Positions 36,858-46,377 are shown, numbered from the stretch's first letter. The stretch is 64,000 bases of DNA from Alphaproteobacteria bacterium (GCA_017962565.1 JAGCVC010000020.1:132622-196621), one strand, 5' to 3'. The notes: a model not told the origin generated them from the sequence alone. Numbers and translations are program-made.

Positions 36858-38309
36858 TTAACCCACACTTCCTTCCAAACTGATGCCGATTAAACGGCCT
36901 GCCTCAATAGCAAATTCCATTGGCAAATGTTGCATAACTTCCTTACAAAAACCGTTGACTATCAAAGAAACAGCTTCATTTTCAGATAAACCACGTTGCA
37001 TTGCATAAAATAATTGTTCGTCACTGATTTTGCTAGTTGTTGCTTCGTGTTCGATCACTGCATTACGATTCGCATTTTCTTGAACAGGAACGGTATGAGC
37101 CCCGCAATTTGAACCAATCAACAAACTGTCACATTTTGAAAAATTGCGTGCACCATCTGCATTTGGTGCCATTTTAACCAACCCACGATACGTTTGATTT
37201 GAAAAACCGGCAGAAATTCCTTTTGAAACAATAGTAGATTTTGTATTCTTGCCCAAATGAATCATCTTCGTTCCGGTATCTGCCTGTTGATAATTATTTG
37301 TCAAAGCAACCGAATAAAATTCACCGACAGAATTATCTCCCTTTAAAATACAAGACGGATATTTCCAAGTAATTGCAGAACCTGTTTCAACTTGTGTCCA
37401 CGATAATTTTGCATCATTATGACAAATACCGCGCTTTGTCACAAAGTTGTAAATACCGCCCTTTCCATCCTTGTCACCGGGATACCAATTTTGAACAGTG
37501 GAATATTTAACCTCTGCCCTGTCTAATACAACAATTTCAACAATTGCCGCATGTAATTGGTTTTCATCACGTTGCGGAGCTGTACAACCTTCCAAATAAC
37601 TGACATAAGCATCTTCTTCACAGACAATCAAAGTTCGTTCGAATTGGCCGGCATTACGCGCATTGATACGAAAATAACTGGAAAGTTCCATCGGACAACG
37701 AACACCTTTCGGAATAAAAACAAAAGAACCGTCCGAAAAAACCGCACTGTTTAATGCCGCAAAAAAATTATCCGTGTAGGGAACAACCGTTCCTAAATAC
37801 TTTTTTACCAAGTCAGGATATTTTTGAACTGCTTCCCCCATTGAACAAAAAATAATACCTTTTTCCGCCAATTTAGCTTTATAAGTTGTTGCAACAGATA
37901 CACTGTCAAAAATCGCATCAACAGCAACTACCCCCGCAAGAACTTTCTGTTCATTCAAAGGGATACCCAGTTTTTCATAAGTTTCTAAAATTTTCGGATC
38001 AACGTCTTCCAATTTTTTGGAATCTTCTTGTTTTTTAGGTGCTGCATAATAATACAAGTCCTGATAATCAATCGGATCATAATTCACTTTTGCCCAGTGC
38101 GGTTCTGACATTGTTTTCCATTTTGCATAAGCTTTTAAACGAAAATTAAGCAACCACTCTGGTTCCTTTTTTTGATTAGAAATAAAACGAATAATATTTT
38201 CATTTAATCCCTTTGGCGCAACATCGGACTGTACGTCTGTTTCAAAGCCGTACTTATACTTATCAGCGCTTAATGATTGCACTGTTGCCAAAGTTTCTTG
38301 TTTTACCAT
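36858..38309 (-). CDS. sufB: Fe-S scaffold subunit SufB
   Basis: A 483-residue scaffold protein on which clusters are built. Landmarks: [17 protein letters not shown], the [22 protein letters not shown] segment (split here: key residues N, W, Y, P, G), and [17 protein letters not shown] with the conserved cysteine. First gene of sufB-C-D-S-T. No iscR-like regulator is upstream; the next gene upstream (38445) is divergent. Confidence 0.96.
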   Translation of the reverse strand: MVKQETLATVQSLSADKYKYGFETDVQSDVAPKGLNENIIRFISNQKKEPEWLLNFRLKAYAKWKTMSEPHWAKVNYDPIDYQDLYYYAAPKKQEDSKKLEDVDPKILETYEKLGIPLNEQKVLAGVVAVDAIFDSVSVATTYKAKLAEKGIIFCSMGEAVQKYPDLVKKYLGTVVPYTDNFFAALNSAVFSDGSFVFIPKGVRCPMELSSYFRINARNAGQFERTLIVCEEDAYVSYLEGCTAPQRDENQLHAAIVEIVVLDRAEVKYSTVQNWYPGDKDGKGGIYNFVTKRGICHNDAKLSWTQVETGSAITWKYPSCILKGDNSVGEFYSVALTNNYQQADTGTKMIHLGKNTKSTIVSKGISAGFSNQTYRGLVKMAPNADGARNFSKCDSLLIGSNCGAHTVPVQENANRNAVIEHEATTSKISDEQLFYAMQRGLSENEAVSLIVNGFCKEVMQHLPMEFAIEAGRLIGISLEGSVG

Positions 38310-38382
38310 TTTTTATCTTTCAATTTATTGCAGATAAATTGCCTCAAAAATAAAAAAAAGTCAAGTTTTTGATGAAAAATAG

Positions 38383-38410
38383 TTGCTTATTTTATTTTTT
38401 TGTTTAGAAT
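38383..38410 (+). promoter_or_regulatory. Promoter for the 38445 PAS-GGDEF gene
   Basis: TTGCTT, 16-base spacer, TAGAAT, 34 bases before the ATG. Confidence 0.6.
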
Positions 38411-38444
38411 GAAGTTGTTAAATACTAGATATGAGGGGTTTAAA

Positions 38445-39485
38445 ATGATTTCGAATTTAGCATCTTGGATTGCTGCAGCCTGTGCAACTTTAGCCTGTTT
38501 ATTTATGTTTCTTTATTTCAGTTTACGCATCAGACATGCGCGTATACGAAAAAGTTTGCAAAGTGCGACAGAATCCTTTGCTAAACAAACAAAAGAATTA
38601 GAAGAGTTAAAAAAACAAAGAACAGATTTTTCTGAAGACTTTACGGATACACAGGCACAAAGCATTATTGTTGCTTTTAATCAAGAAGGTAAAATTACCT
38701 ACGTTAATGACTATGCACAAGAATTTTTTGGTTTCAAAAAAAGTGAGTTAATTGGCAAAAGTGTACTGGGTACAATTGCTCCGGAACCTAAGAAAAAATA
38801 TATTGCTCAACCAACACTGATCGAAAAGATTTTGCTTAACCCTCAACTTTATGTGGATGTTGAAACAAAAAATTTGAAGAAAGATGGTTCTCCCGTTTGG
38901 ATTTCTTGGACGAATCGAGTCGTCTATGACGAAAAAAATAAACCGATTGAAATTCGCTCTGTTGGTTTTGACATTACACGTCGCAAACAATTAGAAGAAA
39001 AGTTGAATTATTTAACCTCTATGGATCCTTTAACCGGCGTTTTAAATCGTGCTGCATTTTTAAGAGAGGGCGAAAAAGAAATGAAACGAGCAATTCGTTA
39101 TAATCGCACACTTTCTTTATTGCTCTTAAAATTAGATCACTTTCGCGTATTAGGCCAGGAATTTGGCTATAGTTTCGGCGATGAAGCGCTGAAGAAAACC
39201 GTAAAAATTTGCAAAGATTCTATCCGTGATTCTGATTATTTGGGACGCATTGGAGATGTTGAATTTGCTATATTGTTACCGGAAACGCCAGTCGAAAACG
39301 TACCATTTTTGGTTGAACGGTTGCGTTTGAAGATTCAAGATCAAAATTTGAAAACAGAAATCGGAAATGCATTTATTACAACGGCTTTTGGTACAGCTGG
39401 TAAAGCGGATGACAAAGATTCTGTTGATGCTATGTTGCTCAGAGCAGAACAGAATTTGAAAGAACAAACACAAAAAAATAAATAG
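38445..39485 (+). CDS. Membrane PAS-GGDEF protein with altered active-site motif
   Basis: A 346-residue protein: one N-terminal membrane helix (about 6-27), a coiled-coil stretch (about 38-65), a PAS domain (about 70-180) and a GGDEF domain (about 185-340). The active-site motif reads G270-D-V-E-F instead of GGDEF, so the second glycine and the metal-binding aspartate are shifted or lost; the substrate loop KLDHFRVLGQEFGYSFGDEAL keeps the fold. Cyclase activity is doubtful. I start at the ATG giving MISNLASW because GAGGGG lies about seven bases upstream. Followed 11 bases later by the aldose epimerase gene. Confidence 0.88.
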   Translation: MISNLASWIAAACATLACLFMFLYFSLRIRHARIRKSLQSATESFAKQTKELEELKKQRTDFSEDFTDTQAQSIIVAFNQEGKITYVNDYAQEFFGFKKSELIGKSVLGTIAPEPKKKYIAQPTLIEKILLNPQLYVDVETKNLKKDGSPVWISWTNRVVYDEKNKPIEIRSVGFDITRRKQLEEKLNYLTSMDPLTGVLNRAAFLREGEKEMKRAIRYNRTLSLLLLKLDHFRVLGQEFGYSFGDEALKKTVKICKDSIRDSDYLGRIGDVEFAILLPETPVENVPFLVERLRLKIQDQNLKTEIGNAFITTAFGTAGKADDKDSVDAMLLRAEQNLKEQTQKNK

Positions 39486-39496
39486 GGGGCAGATAA

Positions 39497-40399
39497 ATGG
39501 TGGAACAAATTATTCATCTGGAAAATGATTTTATTAAAGTCGGAGTTTCACCTGCTTGCGGAGCTGCTTTATCGTATTTCAAAATAAAAAATCAAAAGAA
39601 CTTTGATGTCATGCGGTATACCGATTCTGTGGCATTAAGAAAAAATGATATTTTATCAATGTCTATGTTTGCGATGATCCCTTATCCTTTTTCAATTAAG
39701 TCCGGAGAATTTACTTATTGGGGAATAAAGCGTTTGGTTCCCAAAACTCATCCGAACTTTTCTTATCCTATTCATGGAGACGGATGGCGTTCAAAATGGG
39801 TTGTTGAACATCAAGATGCAACCAGTGTTAAATTATCATTATCTCATGACAAGGAAAAAGATAAAGGTTACCCGTTTTCCTATGAAGCCTCCATTTGCTA
39901 TCGTTTAAATGGAAAAAGTCTGGAAATTGAAATAAATTTAACAAATCGTGCTTTAATGCCAATGCCTTGCGGTTTCGGTTTGCACCCGTTTTTCAATAAA
40001 ACACCGGATGTTACACTGACATTCGATACAAAAAACGTTTGGTATCATCAAAATGATCCTATTGATCGCCCATATAAAACACCGAGTGAATGGTCCTTTA
40101 AAGACGGCAAAAAGTTGGAACGTGCGGTCTTTGATACCTGTTTTGGTGGCTTTGATGGAAATGCTAAAATTACATGGCCACAAGAAAAAGTTGCCTTGCA
40201 TATCAAAAGTGATGAGATTTTTTCTCACGTAGCGCTTTATTCGCCAAACCGTAAGAATTTCTTCTGTCTTGAACCGGCAACAATGACTTGTGATGCCTTC
40301 AATATTGCATCCAGAGGAATTATCGGTAGCGGTATTCAAAGTATCGGTAAGGATGAAACCTTAACCGGTTGTGTTTCATTCACGGTGGAAGAACTTTAA
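39497..40399 (+). CDS. Aldose 1-epimerase family protein
   Basis: A 300-residue mutarotase-superfamily protein interconverting sugar anomers. The catalytic and sugar-binding residues sit in YPIHGDGWRSKW and FGLHPFF (histidines), with FCLEPATMTCDAFN providing the acidic end. Substrate unknown; the family includes galactose mutarotase and glucose-6-phosphate epimerase. Between a GGDEF gene and pyk, one base before pyk; pairing with pyk suggests carbohydrate metabolism. Confidence 0.9.
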   Translation: MVEQIIHLENDFIKVGVSPACGAALSYFKIKNQKNFDVMRYTDSVALRKNDILSMSMFAMIPYPFSIKSGEFTYWGIKRLVPKTHPNFSYPIHGDGWRSKWVVEHQDATSVKLSLSHDKEKDKGYPFSYEASICYRLNGKSLEIEINLTNRALMPMPCGFGLHPFFNKTPDVTLTFDTKNVWYHQNDPIDRPYKTPSEWSFKDGKKLERAVFDTCFGGFDGNAKITWPQEKVALHIKSDEIFSHVALYSPNRKNFFCLEPATMTCDAFNIASRGIIGSGIQSIGKDETLTGCVSFTVEEL

Positions 40400-41818
40400 A
40401 TGAAAAAAGTATTGCCGTTCACAAAAATAATTGCAACTTTAGGCCCGGCAACATCCACAAAAGAAAGAATTTTTGAATTAGCATCGGCCGGTGCGAACTT
40501 ATTTCGATTAAACTTCAGTCATGGTGATAAAAAAATGCACGAAATGAATGTCAAACATATTCGTGCGGTTGAAAAAAAGTTGGGAATCCCCCTTGGAATT
40601 ATTTGCGATATGCAAGGCCCAAAATTACGTGTAGGTTGCTTTAAAAACGGTTCGGTTACCTTGGAAAACGGGCAGAAATTCCGTTTAGATATGGAAAAAG
40701 CATTTGGTGATGAAACACGTGTTACATTACCTCATAAAGAAATTTTTGCAGCTTTGAAAAAAGGAACTTACCTGTTGTTAAATGATGGTTTAATCCGTTT
40801 ACAAGTCACCAGTTTTGGAAAGGACTTTGCTGAAACAACTGTAATATCCGGAGGTGTTTTATCTGATCATAAAGGCGTTAATGTTCCGGGTGTCACTTTA
40901 CCGATTTCCGCATTAACAAGTAAAGATTTAAAAGATTTAAGGAGTGCAATAGATTTAAAAACAGATTGGATTGCCCTATCTTTTGTTCAACGTCCGGAAG
41001 ATTTAATACAAGCGCGTAGAATTATCAAAAATAATGCAGCAATTATTACAAAAATTGAAAAACCGGCGGCACTAAATAATTTGGAAAAAGTTGTGGATCT
41101 ATCCGATGCTGTTATGGTGGCTCGCGGAGATTTAGGTGTTGAATGTCCGATTGAAGATTTACCCTCTTTGCAAAAACATATTGTACAGATTTGCCGCAGC
41201 AAAGGAAAACCCGTTATTATTGCAACACAGATGTTGGAAAGTATGATACACAATCCAACTCCTACCCGTGCAGAAGTTTCAGATGTAGCAACCGCTGTTT
41301 ATGATGGTGTGGATTGTGTAATGTTGTCCGGAGAAACAGCTGTCGGGGAATATCCGATTATGGCCGTATCAATGATGCGTAAAATCATTTTACATACAGA
41401 AGCAGATCCCGTTTATAAAAAATCAATGGATGTTATTTCTTTGCCACCGGATCACTTGATTGCATCGGCCATTACATCGACTATCCCAACTATGTCAAAA
41501 GTCTTAAATAAATTGACTTGCGTTGTGACTTATTCCCTTTCCGGATCAACTACTTTACGTGTAGCAAGAGCAAGAACAGGTACTTCCATTTTAAATTTGA
41601 CATGTGATGACCGTGTTATTCATCGATTGACCTTGGCTTGGGGAGTTTATTCTATCAAAACAAGGATGATAAAAGAATTAAATGATGTTACACCTATTGC
41701 TTGCAAAGCTGTTTTGAAAAACGAAATGGGTGAAAAAGGTGATGAAATCATCATTACCGCCGGTATGCCACTAGCTGAAAAAGGCAATACAAACGTTCTT
41801 CATGTCGCTGTAATTTAA
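40400..41818 (+). CDS. pyk: Pyruvate kinase
   Basis: A 472-residue glycolytic enzyme that transfers phosphate from PEP to ADP. Landmarks: NFSHGD, ICDMQGPKLRVG, ITKIEKPAALNNLEKV (catalytic lysine), MVARGDLGVE and IIATQMLESMI. C-terminal domain is complete. Starts directly after the aldose epimerase stop codon, so they are cotranscribed. Confidence 0.97.
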   Translation: MKKVLPFTKIIATLGPATSTKERIFELASAGANLFRLNFSHGDKKMHEMNVKHIRAVEKKLGIPLGIICDMQGPKLRVGCFKNGSVTLENGQKFRLDMEKAFGDETRVTLPHKEIFAALKKGTYLLLNDGLIRLQVTSFGKDFAETTVISGGVLSDHKGVNVPGVTLPISALTSKDLKDLRSAIDLKTDWIALSFVQRPEDLIQARRIIKNNAAIITKIEKPAALNNLEKVVDLSDAVMVARGDLGVECPIEDLPSLQKHIVQICRSKGKPVIIATQMLESMIHNPTPTRAEVSDVATAVYDGVDCVMLSGETAVGEYPIMAVSMMRKIILHTEADPVYKKSMDVISLPPDHLIASAITSTIPTMSKVLNKLTCVVTYSLSGSTTLRVARARTGTSILNLTCDDRVIHRLTLAWGVYSIKTRMIKELNDVTPIACKAVLKNEMGEKGDEIIITAGMPLAEKGNTNVLHVAVI

Positions 41819-41847
41819 TTGACTTTCCGCGGTTCACGTGATATAAT
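41819..41847 (+). promoter_or_regulatory. Near-consensus promoter for the 41881 gene
   Basis: TTGACT, 17-base spacer, perfect TATAAT, starting at the base after the pyk stop codon and 33 bases before the GTG start. Confidence 0.85.
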
Positions 41848-41880
41848 ATAAGTGTGTATATACAAGAAATGGAGTGACTT

Positions 41881-43572
41881 GTGGAATCATATTATAAAAA
41901 ACATATTGATAAGTATACTCCCGTATTTGCTTCCTATGCTCAAGAAGGAAGTGAAAATTATATTCCGGTCATGAATGAAAGAAGATATCCTTCGGGAAAA
42001 AACATCCACATGGTCGATAATTATACTATTTTTCATGATACTCTTGTCTTAAAGGCCCAGATGAACGCACTTGGAAAAAAAACGACATATGATCAAGCAT
42101 TGGCTATTATCATGATTAAATATATGAACAAGATAGGAAATACTCTGGCAAATATGAAGAATTTTTATACGCCATACATTGATAAATCTGCCAAAGGATT
42201 AAAAGAAGACAGCTCAGAGGAAGAAATAAAAAATAGAGAAAATATGCCAGACGAAGATCAAATAAAAAATCTAAAAGAAATGTATTGTGCCATATTAAAG
42301 GAGAGCGGTAAAAAAGAAGAAAAAAATGACGATTTTCCTACTAATTTGAGTGATGCAAAGAAGAAAGTTCGTGACAAATTTGCTGAATTTATGTTTGAAT
42401 TAACACAAAAAGTCGATTTATTTAATACAGATTGCAAGGGAAATTTGCCAGTTCAAATATTAAAAACCGGTTATAAAGAAAGCAATCCACTTAAAACTTT
42501 TAACTTTAACTTCAAAGGATTGATTGGGACCACTTATCAGAAAAAAATAGAAGACTGGTGTAACCAACCTGAAAATAATATATGTGAAGTCTTATTCTTA
42601 AAGGGCGCCTGGCATGAAATGACCCATTGCAGGCAAACAGATGACGAATATAAAACAGAAACTTTTGCATATTTAAAAATGTTGCAAAAATTCAAAGAAC
42701 CTGCTTTGTTAGAAACAGGCTTTTTTGGACGTGCCAATGCTGCCATGGATAGAATAGAGGCGACACGTCACGATGTAAAGGAAAGAGGAAGAATTGAACA
42801 AGGTTCGCTTAATACTAACTGGACATATCAGATGATACCTCTATTGAATTATTTAAGAGATTATGCAAGAAATCACTTCCAGGACAGCAATTTTTTAAAC
42901 ATGTCTGATGCACAATTAATGGAAGAAGCTAAAAGGATTTCTAGAGATTCTTCTTTAAGGTATTCAAGAGAAACAGAGCTTGAATTCCGTAAAGCGTTAA
43001 ATGTCGAATATAAAGACCTTGTCAATACACTTAAGAAAGAAGCAAAAAAAGATGGAGCTGTAAGGAGTATTTTACAAGATGCTATGACTTTCTACAATTC
43101 CTATCGTTCTGGAAATAAATATCAGGATATTGATGAATTTTTAGATGATAAAAAGTACTTATTTGAAAATGAACATGAAGAAACTTCGAGAAGAGAAAAT
43201 GAAACACCGTCTTTTTCCAGCAAATCAGAAGAAAAATTCTCTCTTTCTCAAAAAGATGTTTTGAATTACAATAAAATGTATAAAGAACTAAGAAAAATAA
43301 AACCTGATGCCTCTATAACTGACTTTTGCGAAATGATTATTGATAAAAACTTTGAAAAGAAGGCAGAAATAGAAGCTGCTTATAACGAAAACGGATGTTT
43401 GTTTTTTGATGAAAAACGTTGCAAAGAAGACTCAGAAAAAATAAACAATATCTTAAATCATTGCCAACATGCCGATAAAATTGCATTACAAATAATACAA
43501 TTACAAGAAAAACAAAAAAAGCAAGTTCCTTTTCTTTCGACTTTTTCGAAAAAAGGAAATCCGTGTCCATAA
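41881..43572 (+). CDS. Orphan protein with HExxH metalloprotease-like motif
   Basis: A 563-residue hydrophilic protein without signal peptide or membrane helix. Residues 245-249 read H-E-M-T-H, in GAWHEMTHCRQ, matching the zinc-peptidase HExxH signature, with E260 in TETFAYLK eleven residues after the second histidine as possible third ligand. The flanking regions are helical and rich in Lys, Glu and Asn; the C-terminal 130 residues include a serine/charged linker and two helices. GTG start with GGAG six bases upstream. The strong promoter and the tRNA-Phe downstream mark it as a stand-alone unit. Putative metallopeptidase or secreted effector; nothing in the window fixes its target. Confidence 0.8.
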   Translation: MESYYKKHIDKYTPVFASYAQEGSENYIPVMNERRYPSGKNIHMVDNYTIFHDTLVLKAQMNALGKKTTYDQALAIIMIKYMNKIGNTLANMKNFYTPYIDKSAKGLKEDSSEEEIKNRENMPDEDQIKNLKEMYCAILKESGKKEEKNDDFPTNLSDAKKKVRDKFAEFMFELTQKVDLFNTDCKGNLPVQILKTGYKESNPLKTFNFNFKGLIGTTYQKKIEDWCNQPENNICEVLFLKGAWHEMTHCRQTDDEYKTETFAYLKMLQKFKEPALLETGFFGRANAAMDRIEATRHDVKERGRIEQGSLNTNWTYQMIPLLNYLRDYARNHFQDSNFLNMSDAQLMEEAKRISRDSSLRYSRETELEFRKALNVEYKDLVNTLKKEAKKDGAVRSILQDAMTFYNSYRSGNKYQDIDEFLDDKKYLFENEHEETSRRENETPSFSSKSEEKFSLSQKDVLNYNKMYKELRKIKPDASITDFCEMIIDKNFEKKAEIEAAYNENGCLFFDEKRCKEDSEKINNILNHCQHADKIALQIIQLQEKQKKQVPFLSTFSKKGNPCP

Positions 43573-43609
43573 TAAAACTAATCAAAAATCAAATTTTGCA
43601 AAAAAGTGC

Positions 43610-43638
43610 TTGCAATATTTTTCAAAATCGTATATAAA
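43610..43638 (+). promoter_or_regulatory. Promoter for tRNA-Phe
   Basis: TTGCAA, 17-base spacer, TATAAA, 16 bases before the tRNA. Confidence 0.7.
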
Positions 43639-43654
43639 GATTTTCATCTGACGT

Positions 43655-43730
43655 GCCCAGATAGCTCAGTCGGTAGAGCAGAAGACTGAAAATCTTCGTG
43701 TCGGTGGTTCGATTCCGCCTCTGGGCACCA
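43655..43730 (+). tRNA. tRNA-Phe (GAA)
   Basis: A 76-base cloverleaf with encoded CCA. Acceptor GCCCAGA/TCTGGGC, D arm GCTC/GAGC, anticodon stem GAAGA/TCTTC with loop CTGAAAA, so anticodon GAA; T arm GGTGG/CCGCC with TTCGATT. All stems pair fully apart from one G-T. Confidence 0.98.
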
Positions 43731-43738
43731 TTTTGGAA

Positions 43739-43762
43739 GCGTCCTTCACGGACGTTTTTTTG
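43739..43762 (+). terminator. Terminator after tRNA-Phe
   Basis: Stem CGTCC/GGACG with a short TTCAC loop, then seven T, separating tRNA-Phe from the deaminase gene. Confidence 0.75.
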
Positions 43763-43797
43763 TGTGCTGGCACTCTTATCGGTAAAAGGAAAAAATT

Positions 43798-44256
43798 ATG
43801 CCAACGGAAGAAGAACATAAAAAGTTTTTGCAAATGGCTATAGACGAAAGCCGTTTTTCCATTGAACACAAATCCTCTCCATTTGGTGCAGTTATCGTTA
43901 AAGATGGAAAACTTATATCCAAAGCACACAATTCTGTTGTTTTCTCAAACGATGCTACGGCTCATGCAGAAGTAAATGCTATACGTATGGCTGGCAAAGT
44001 TTTACATACCTTTGATTTAACCGGTTGTATTTTATACAGTTCTTGTGAACCATGCCCGATGTGTTTGAATGCAGCAAAATGGGCAAATATTAAAGAAGTT
44101 TATTTTGCTGCAGACAGAGATGATGCCGACAAGATTGGCTTTCGGGACCTTGTTTTCTATAAAGGGGGGGATATCAAGGTAAAACACATTTCATTGATAG
44201 AAGCAGATAAAGTTATGCAAGAATGGTATCATTCGAAAGATAAGAAACCCTATTGA
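43798..44256 (+). CDS. Nucleoside deaminase, guanine-deaminase-like
   Basis: A 152-residue zinc deaminase of the CDA fold. Zinc and catalytic residues: HAEVNAIR (His, Glu) and SCEPCPMCL (two Cys). The segment DADKIGFRDLVFY after the core resembles Bacillus guanine deaminase GuaD more than TadA, which has another order there, so purine salvage is more likely than tRNA editing. AGGA precedes the ATG. It follows tRNA-Phe and its terminator. Single gene ending at a shared hairpin. Confidence 0.88.
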   Translation: MPTEEEHKKFLQMAIDESRFSIEHKSSPFGAVIVKDGKLISKAHNSVVFSNDATAHAEVNAIRMAGKVLHTFDLTGCILYSSCEPCPMCLNAAKWANIKEVYFAADRDDADKIGFRDLVFYKGGDIKVKHISLIEADKVMQEWYHSKDKKPY

Positions 44257-44258
44257 TA

Positions 44259-44292
44259 AAAAAAGCCCCTTTATTCAAGGGGCTCTTTTTTT
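44259..44292. terminator. Bidirectional terminator, first of three alike
   Basis: Stem AGCCCCTT/AAGGGGCT with TATTC loop, A-run and T-run on the two sides, between the convergent deaminase and barrel genes. Nearly the same core as hairpins at 44979 and 46461. Confidence 0.9.
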
Positions 44293-44300
44293 AAATTCAA

Positions 44301-44843
44301 CTAAAATTCATAACGAAGCTTAGCCATTAAAATATGGCTGTAAAATTTACTTCTTGTGTTTGCACTCTTTGCAGAACGATTCGCTTGTAAATAACGATAT
44401 TCAAATGAACCTATAACAGGAATGACAAAAATTTCAGCATCAATACCCAGCATCAATTGCATAGGCATAACATTATCCTTTTCAAGTCGTCCATAACCGA
44501 TACCACCACCGACATATGGTGTTAACAACGGCAAAATAAACGGAATATCAACATAACCGTTTGCCATTATACCATCCATATTAACGTATCCCAATCCTTT
44601 TTTGATCTTGGTACGATTATGGAAGTATTCACCTTCTATACGGATGATATCAATAAATGGTAAATCATATCCGACCGCAGCAGAATAAATCGCTGATGTT
44701 TGATAGTCACCTTTTAAAAGATTCTTGGTTGTTGAACCGGTATTTTTTGCTATACCGGCAGCACCGGAAATATAAAACTCTGCATGAGCAGAACAAGCCA
44801 ACAACACACCTAAAAAAGCAAAAATTAAAGTCTTTATCTTCAT
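44301..44843 (-). CDS. Small outer-membrane beta-barrel protein
   Basis: A 180-residue exported protein. Signal peptide 1-21 (ending SAHA), then EFYISGAAGIAKN and alternating hydrophobic strands (YVDIPFILPLLTPYVGGGIGYG) ending in KLRYEF with terminal phenylalanine. Typical of eight-stranded porin-like barrels (OmpA-like/Opacity superfamily). I start at the ATG giving MKIKTLIFAF; AGGGG lies before it. Ends at the shared hairpin; has its own promoter. Ligand unknown. Confidence 0.85.
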   Translation of the reverse strand: MKIKTLIFAFLGVLLACSAHAEFYISGAAGIAKNTGSTTKNLLKGDYQTSAIYSAAVGYDLPFIDIIRIEGEYFHNRTKIKKGLGYVNMDGIMANGYVDIPFILPLLTPYVGGGIGYGRLEKDNVMPMQLMLGIDAEIFVIPVIGSFEYRYLQANRSAKSANTRSKFYSHILMAKLRYEF

Positions 44844-44884
44844 TGTTTTTCCCCTTGAAAGTTTAAACTTCACACACAAGATAA

Positions 44885-44914
44885 TTTATACAACCGAATC
44901 TGTACAGAATGCAA
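44885..44914 (-). promoter_or_regulatory. Promoter for the small barrel gene
   Basis: On the minus strand TTGCAT, 18-base spacer, TATAAA, 41 bases before the ATG. Confidence 0.65.
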
Positions 44915-44978
44915 GCTTTTTTTGTCCATATCTTTAACATATTGGCAAACGACACCTTATTTTCAATCAAAATACCAA

Positions 44979-45008
44979 TAAAAAAGCCCCTTTTTTTCAA
45001 AGAGGCTT
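44979..45008 (-). terminator. Terminator for the 45034 gene
   Basis: Minus-strand stem AGCCTCTTT/AAAGGGGCT (one mismatch) followed by T-run. Same core as 44259 and 46461. Confidence 0.85.
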
Positions 45009-45033
45009 TATTTATAGCGTGTATAAAGATCTT

Positions 45034-46377
45034 TTAATAATCATCTTTACCTGGATTTCTCGGAGGAATCTGAGAAGAATTTTGCGGTTTAACCTGTGTT
45101 CCATTCTGTGCCCATGTTCTCTCTGAAGAATTAGCAGAAATTTCGGCAACATTAGTATTGGCACGATTAGGATCTATCCTTGACATTACCAACTCAAAAT
45201 CTTCTTTTCCCCACCGAGGTGCTTTCTCATTGTTTATAGGTTTATAATTTCCATTACTCAGTTTTTTAAAATGTTGAGCAAAATTATTAGCTGCCAGTTC
45301 CGGATCGTTTCCTGCTTCCTGCAAGAATCTCTGCGCAATAAAGTTTACATAGTTTTCTTTTTCGCGGTTCTTATCCATGTCGCGACCTTCCGTACCATCA
45401 TAAACAAGTTTTGGAGAAGAAAACCGTTTCAACATTCCATCCATTCTTGCTTCATTATCTTTGCTAAGTTCAATAAAAACGCTTTGATCTCTGTTATCAC
45501 CGATATACGGCACACCCATTTGGGATATCTGAGAAACAGCCGAGTCAACCGAAGCATCCCCACTACCCGAATAATCAATATCTGCAGTTCCCGCCTTCAA
45601 AGCAGGATTTCCTTTTTCCAGAGCTTTTCCCATTTCTGGTGAAACTTTCCCGCTGATAATAGAATTTTCAATAGTAGTAGGCGTTGTAAAACTTTGCTTA
45701 CCTATATTTTGTACAGCGTTCATCAATTTAGGACTATAGCAGGCTATCACAGCAGCGGCAATACAAAGTGTTGTCACTGTAGTGAGAACAGGATGTCTTC
45801 CAGGAAAACCCCAAAAAGTATTCCAAACATTTCTCACCGCACTCCCAAACCTATTTGCCCGCGTTTGACGTCGATAGGCAGTAAGTGCACCATGGGCATT
45901 TTGTGCAAACATCACTGCTGCTCGATTTTGAGCGTTCAGACCATCAGTCGTAGTGGTGTCCAAACCCCTAGTGGCATCCAAAAAACGGATATAATCACCT
46001 GCTATACGGCGAATTAAACCATCTCTGTCTACACCTTGTGGATTGGCTCCAAAATTCCCGTTCGGTGGATACTCAAACCCCCCGAGTGTATCAGCAACAT
46101 CTACCAACTGTTGTTGGACAGTAGTCAACGGCTGGCCACTATCACGTCTATTAGTTATTTCGGCGCGGATTCCATCTATATTAGCGACGGGTATCTCCCT
46201 CGTAAAATAAGGATGTCGCACAGCATGGGGATCCGCACTGTTTTCTGGATATTCTCTCATAACATTATAGTCATCTTGCGTATTCCAGTACTGAAAAGCA
46301 CCTAAAATATCGGTAACTATTACATCCCGCCAATCTAGATTTGTGGTAACATTCGTTAGATTTACTCTTGTTGGCAT
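45034..46377 (-). CDS. Orphan protein with one membrane helix
   Basis: A 447-residue protein, not recognised. No signal peptide; one likely membrane helix at about 198-215 (VLTTVTTLCIAAAVIACY), with a 195-residue N-terminal domain and a large C-terminal domain, ending in a disordered Asn/Gln/Pro-rich tail. Composition is unlike its neighbours: less lysine, more Asn, Asp, Arg, Thr and Gln. AAGGAGAG precedes the ATG and a perfect consensus promoter lies upstream; terminators flank both sides, so it is a single, well-expressed unit between gyrB and the barrel gene. A membrane-anchored effector or surface protein is possible, not shown. Confidence 0.82.
   Translation of the reverse strand: MPTRVNLTNVTTNLDWRDVIVTDILGAFQYWNTQDDYNVMREYPENSADPHAVRHPYFTREIPVANIDGIRAEITNRRDSGQPLTTVQQQLVDVADTLGGFEYPPNGNFGANPQGVDRDGLIRRIAGDYIRFLDATRGLDTTTTDGLNAQNRAAVMFAQNAHGALTAYRRQTRANRFGSAVRNVWNTFWGFPGRHPVLTTVTTLCIAAAVIACYSPKLMNAVQNIGKQSFTTPTTIENSIISGKVSPEMGKALEKGNPALKAGTADIDYSGSGDASVDSAVSQISQMGVPYIGDNRDQSVFIELSKDNEARMDGMLKRFSSPKLVYDGTEGRDMDKNREKENYVNFIAQRFLQEAGNDPELAANNFAQHFKKLSNGNYKPINNEKAPRWGKEDFELVMSRIDPNRANTNVAEISANSSERTWAQNGTQVKPQNSSQIPPRNPGKDDY

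Noticed and set aside
38310-38444. IscR/Fur-type operator upstream of sufB
   Set aside because: The gap is AT-rich and I saw no convincing palindrome matching known Fe-S regulators.
43798-44256. Deaminase as TadA tRNA-editing enzyme or toxin
   Set aside because: The zinc core is shared, but the DADKIGFRD-type region fits guanine deaminase; no tRNA-editing features or toxin delivery signals seen.
41881-46377. Prophage or integrated island next to tRNA-Phe
   Set aside because: No integrase, no repeated tRNA 3' end, no phage genes in the stretch. Only the two orphans look accessory.
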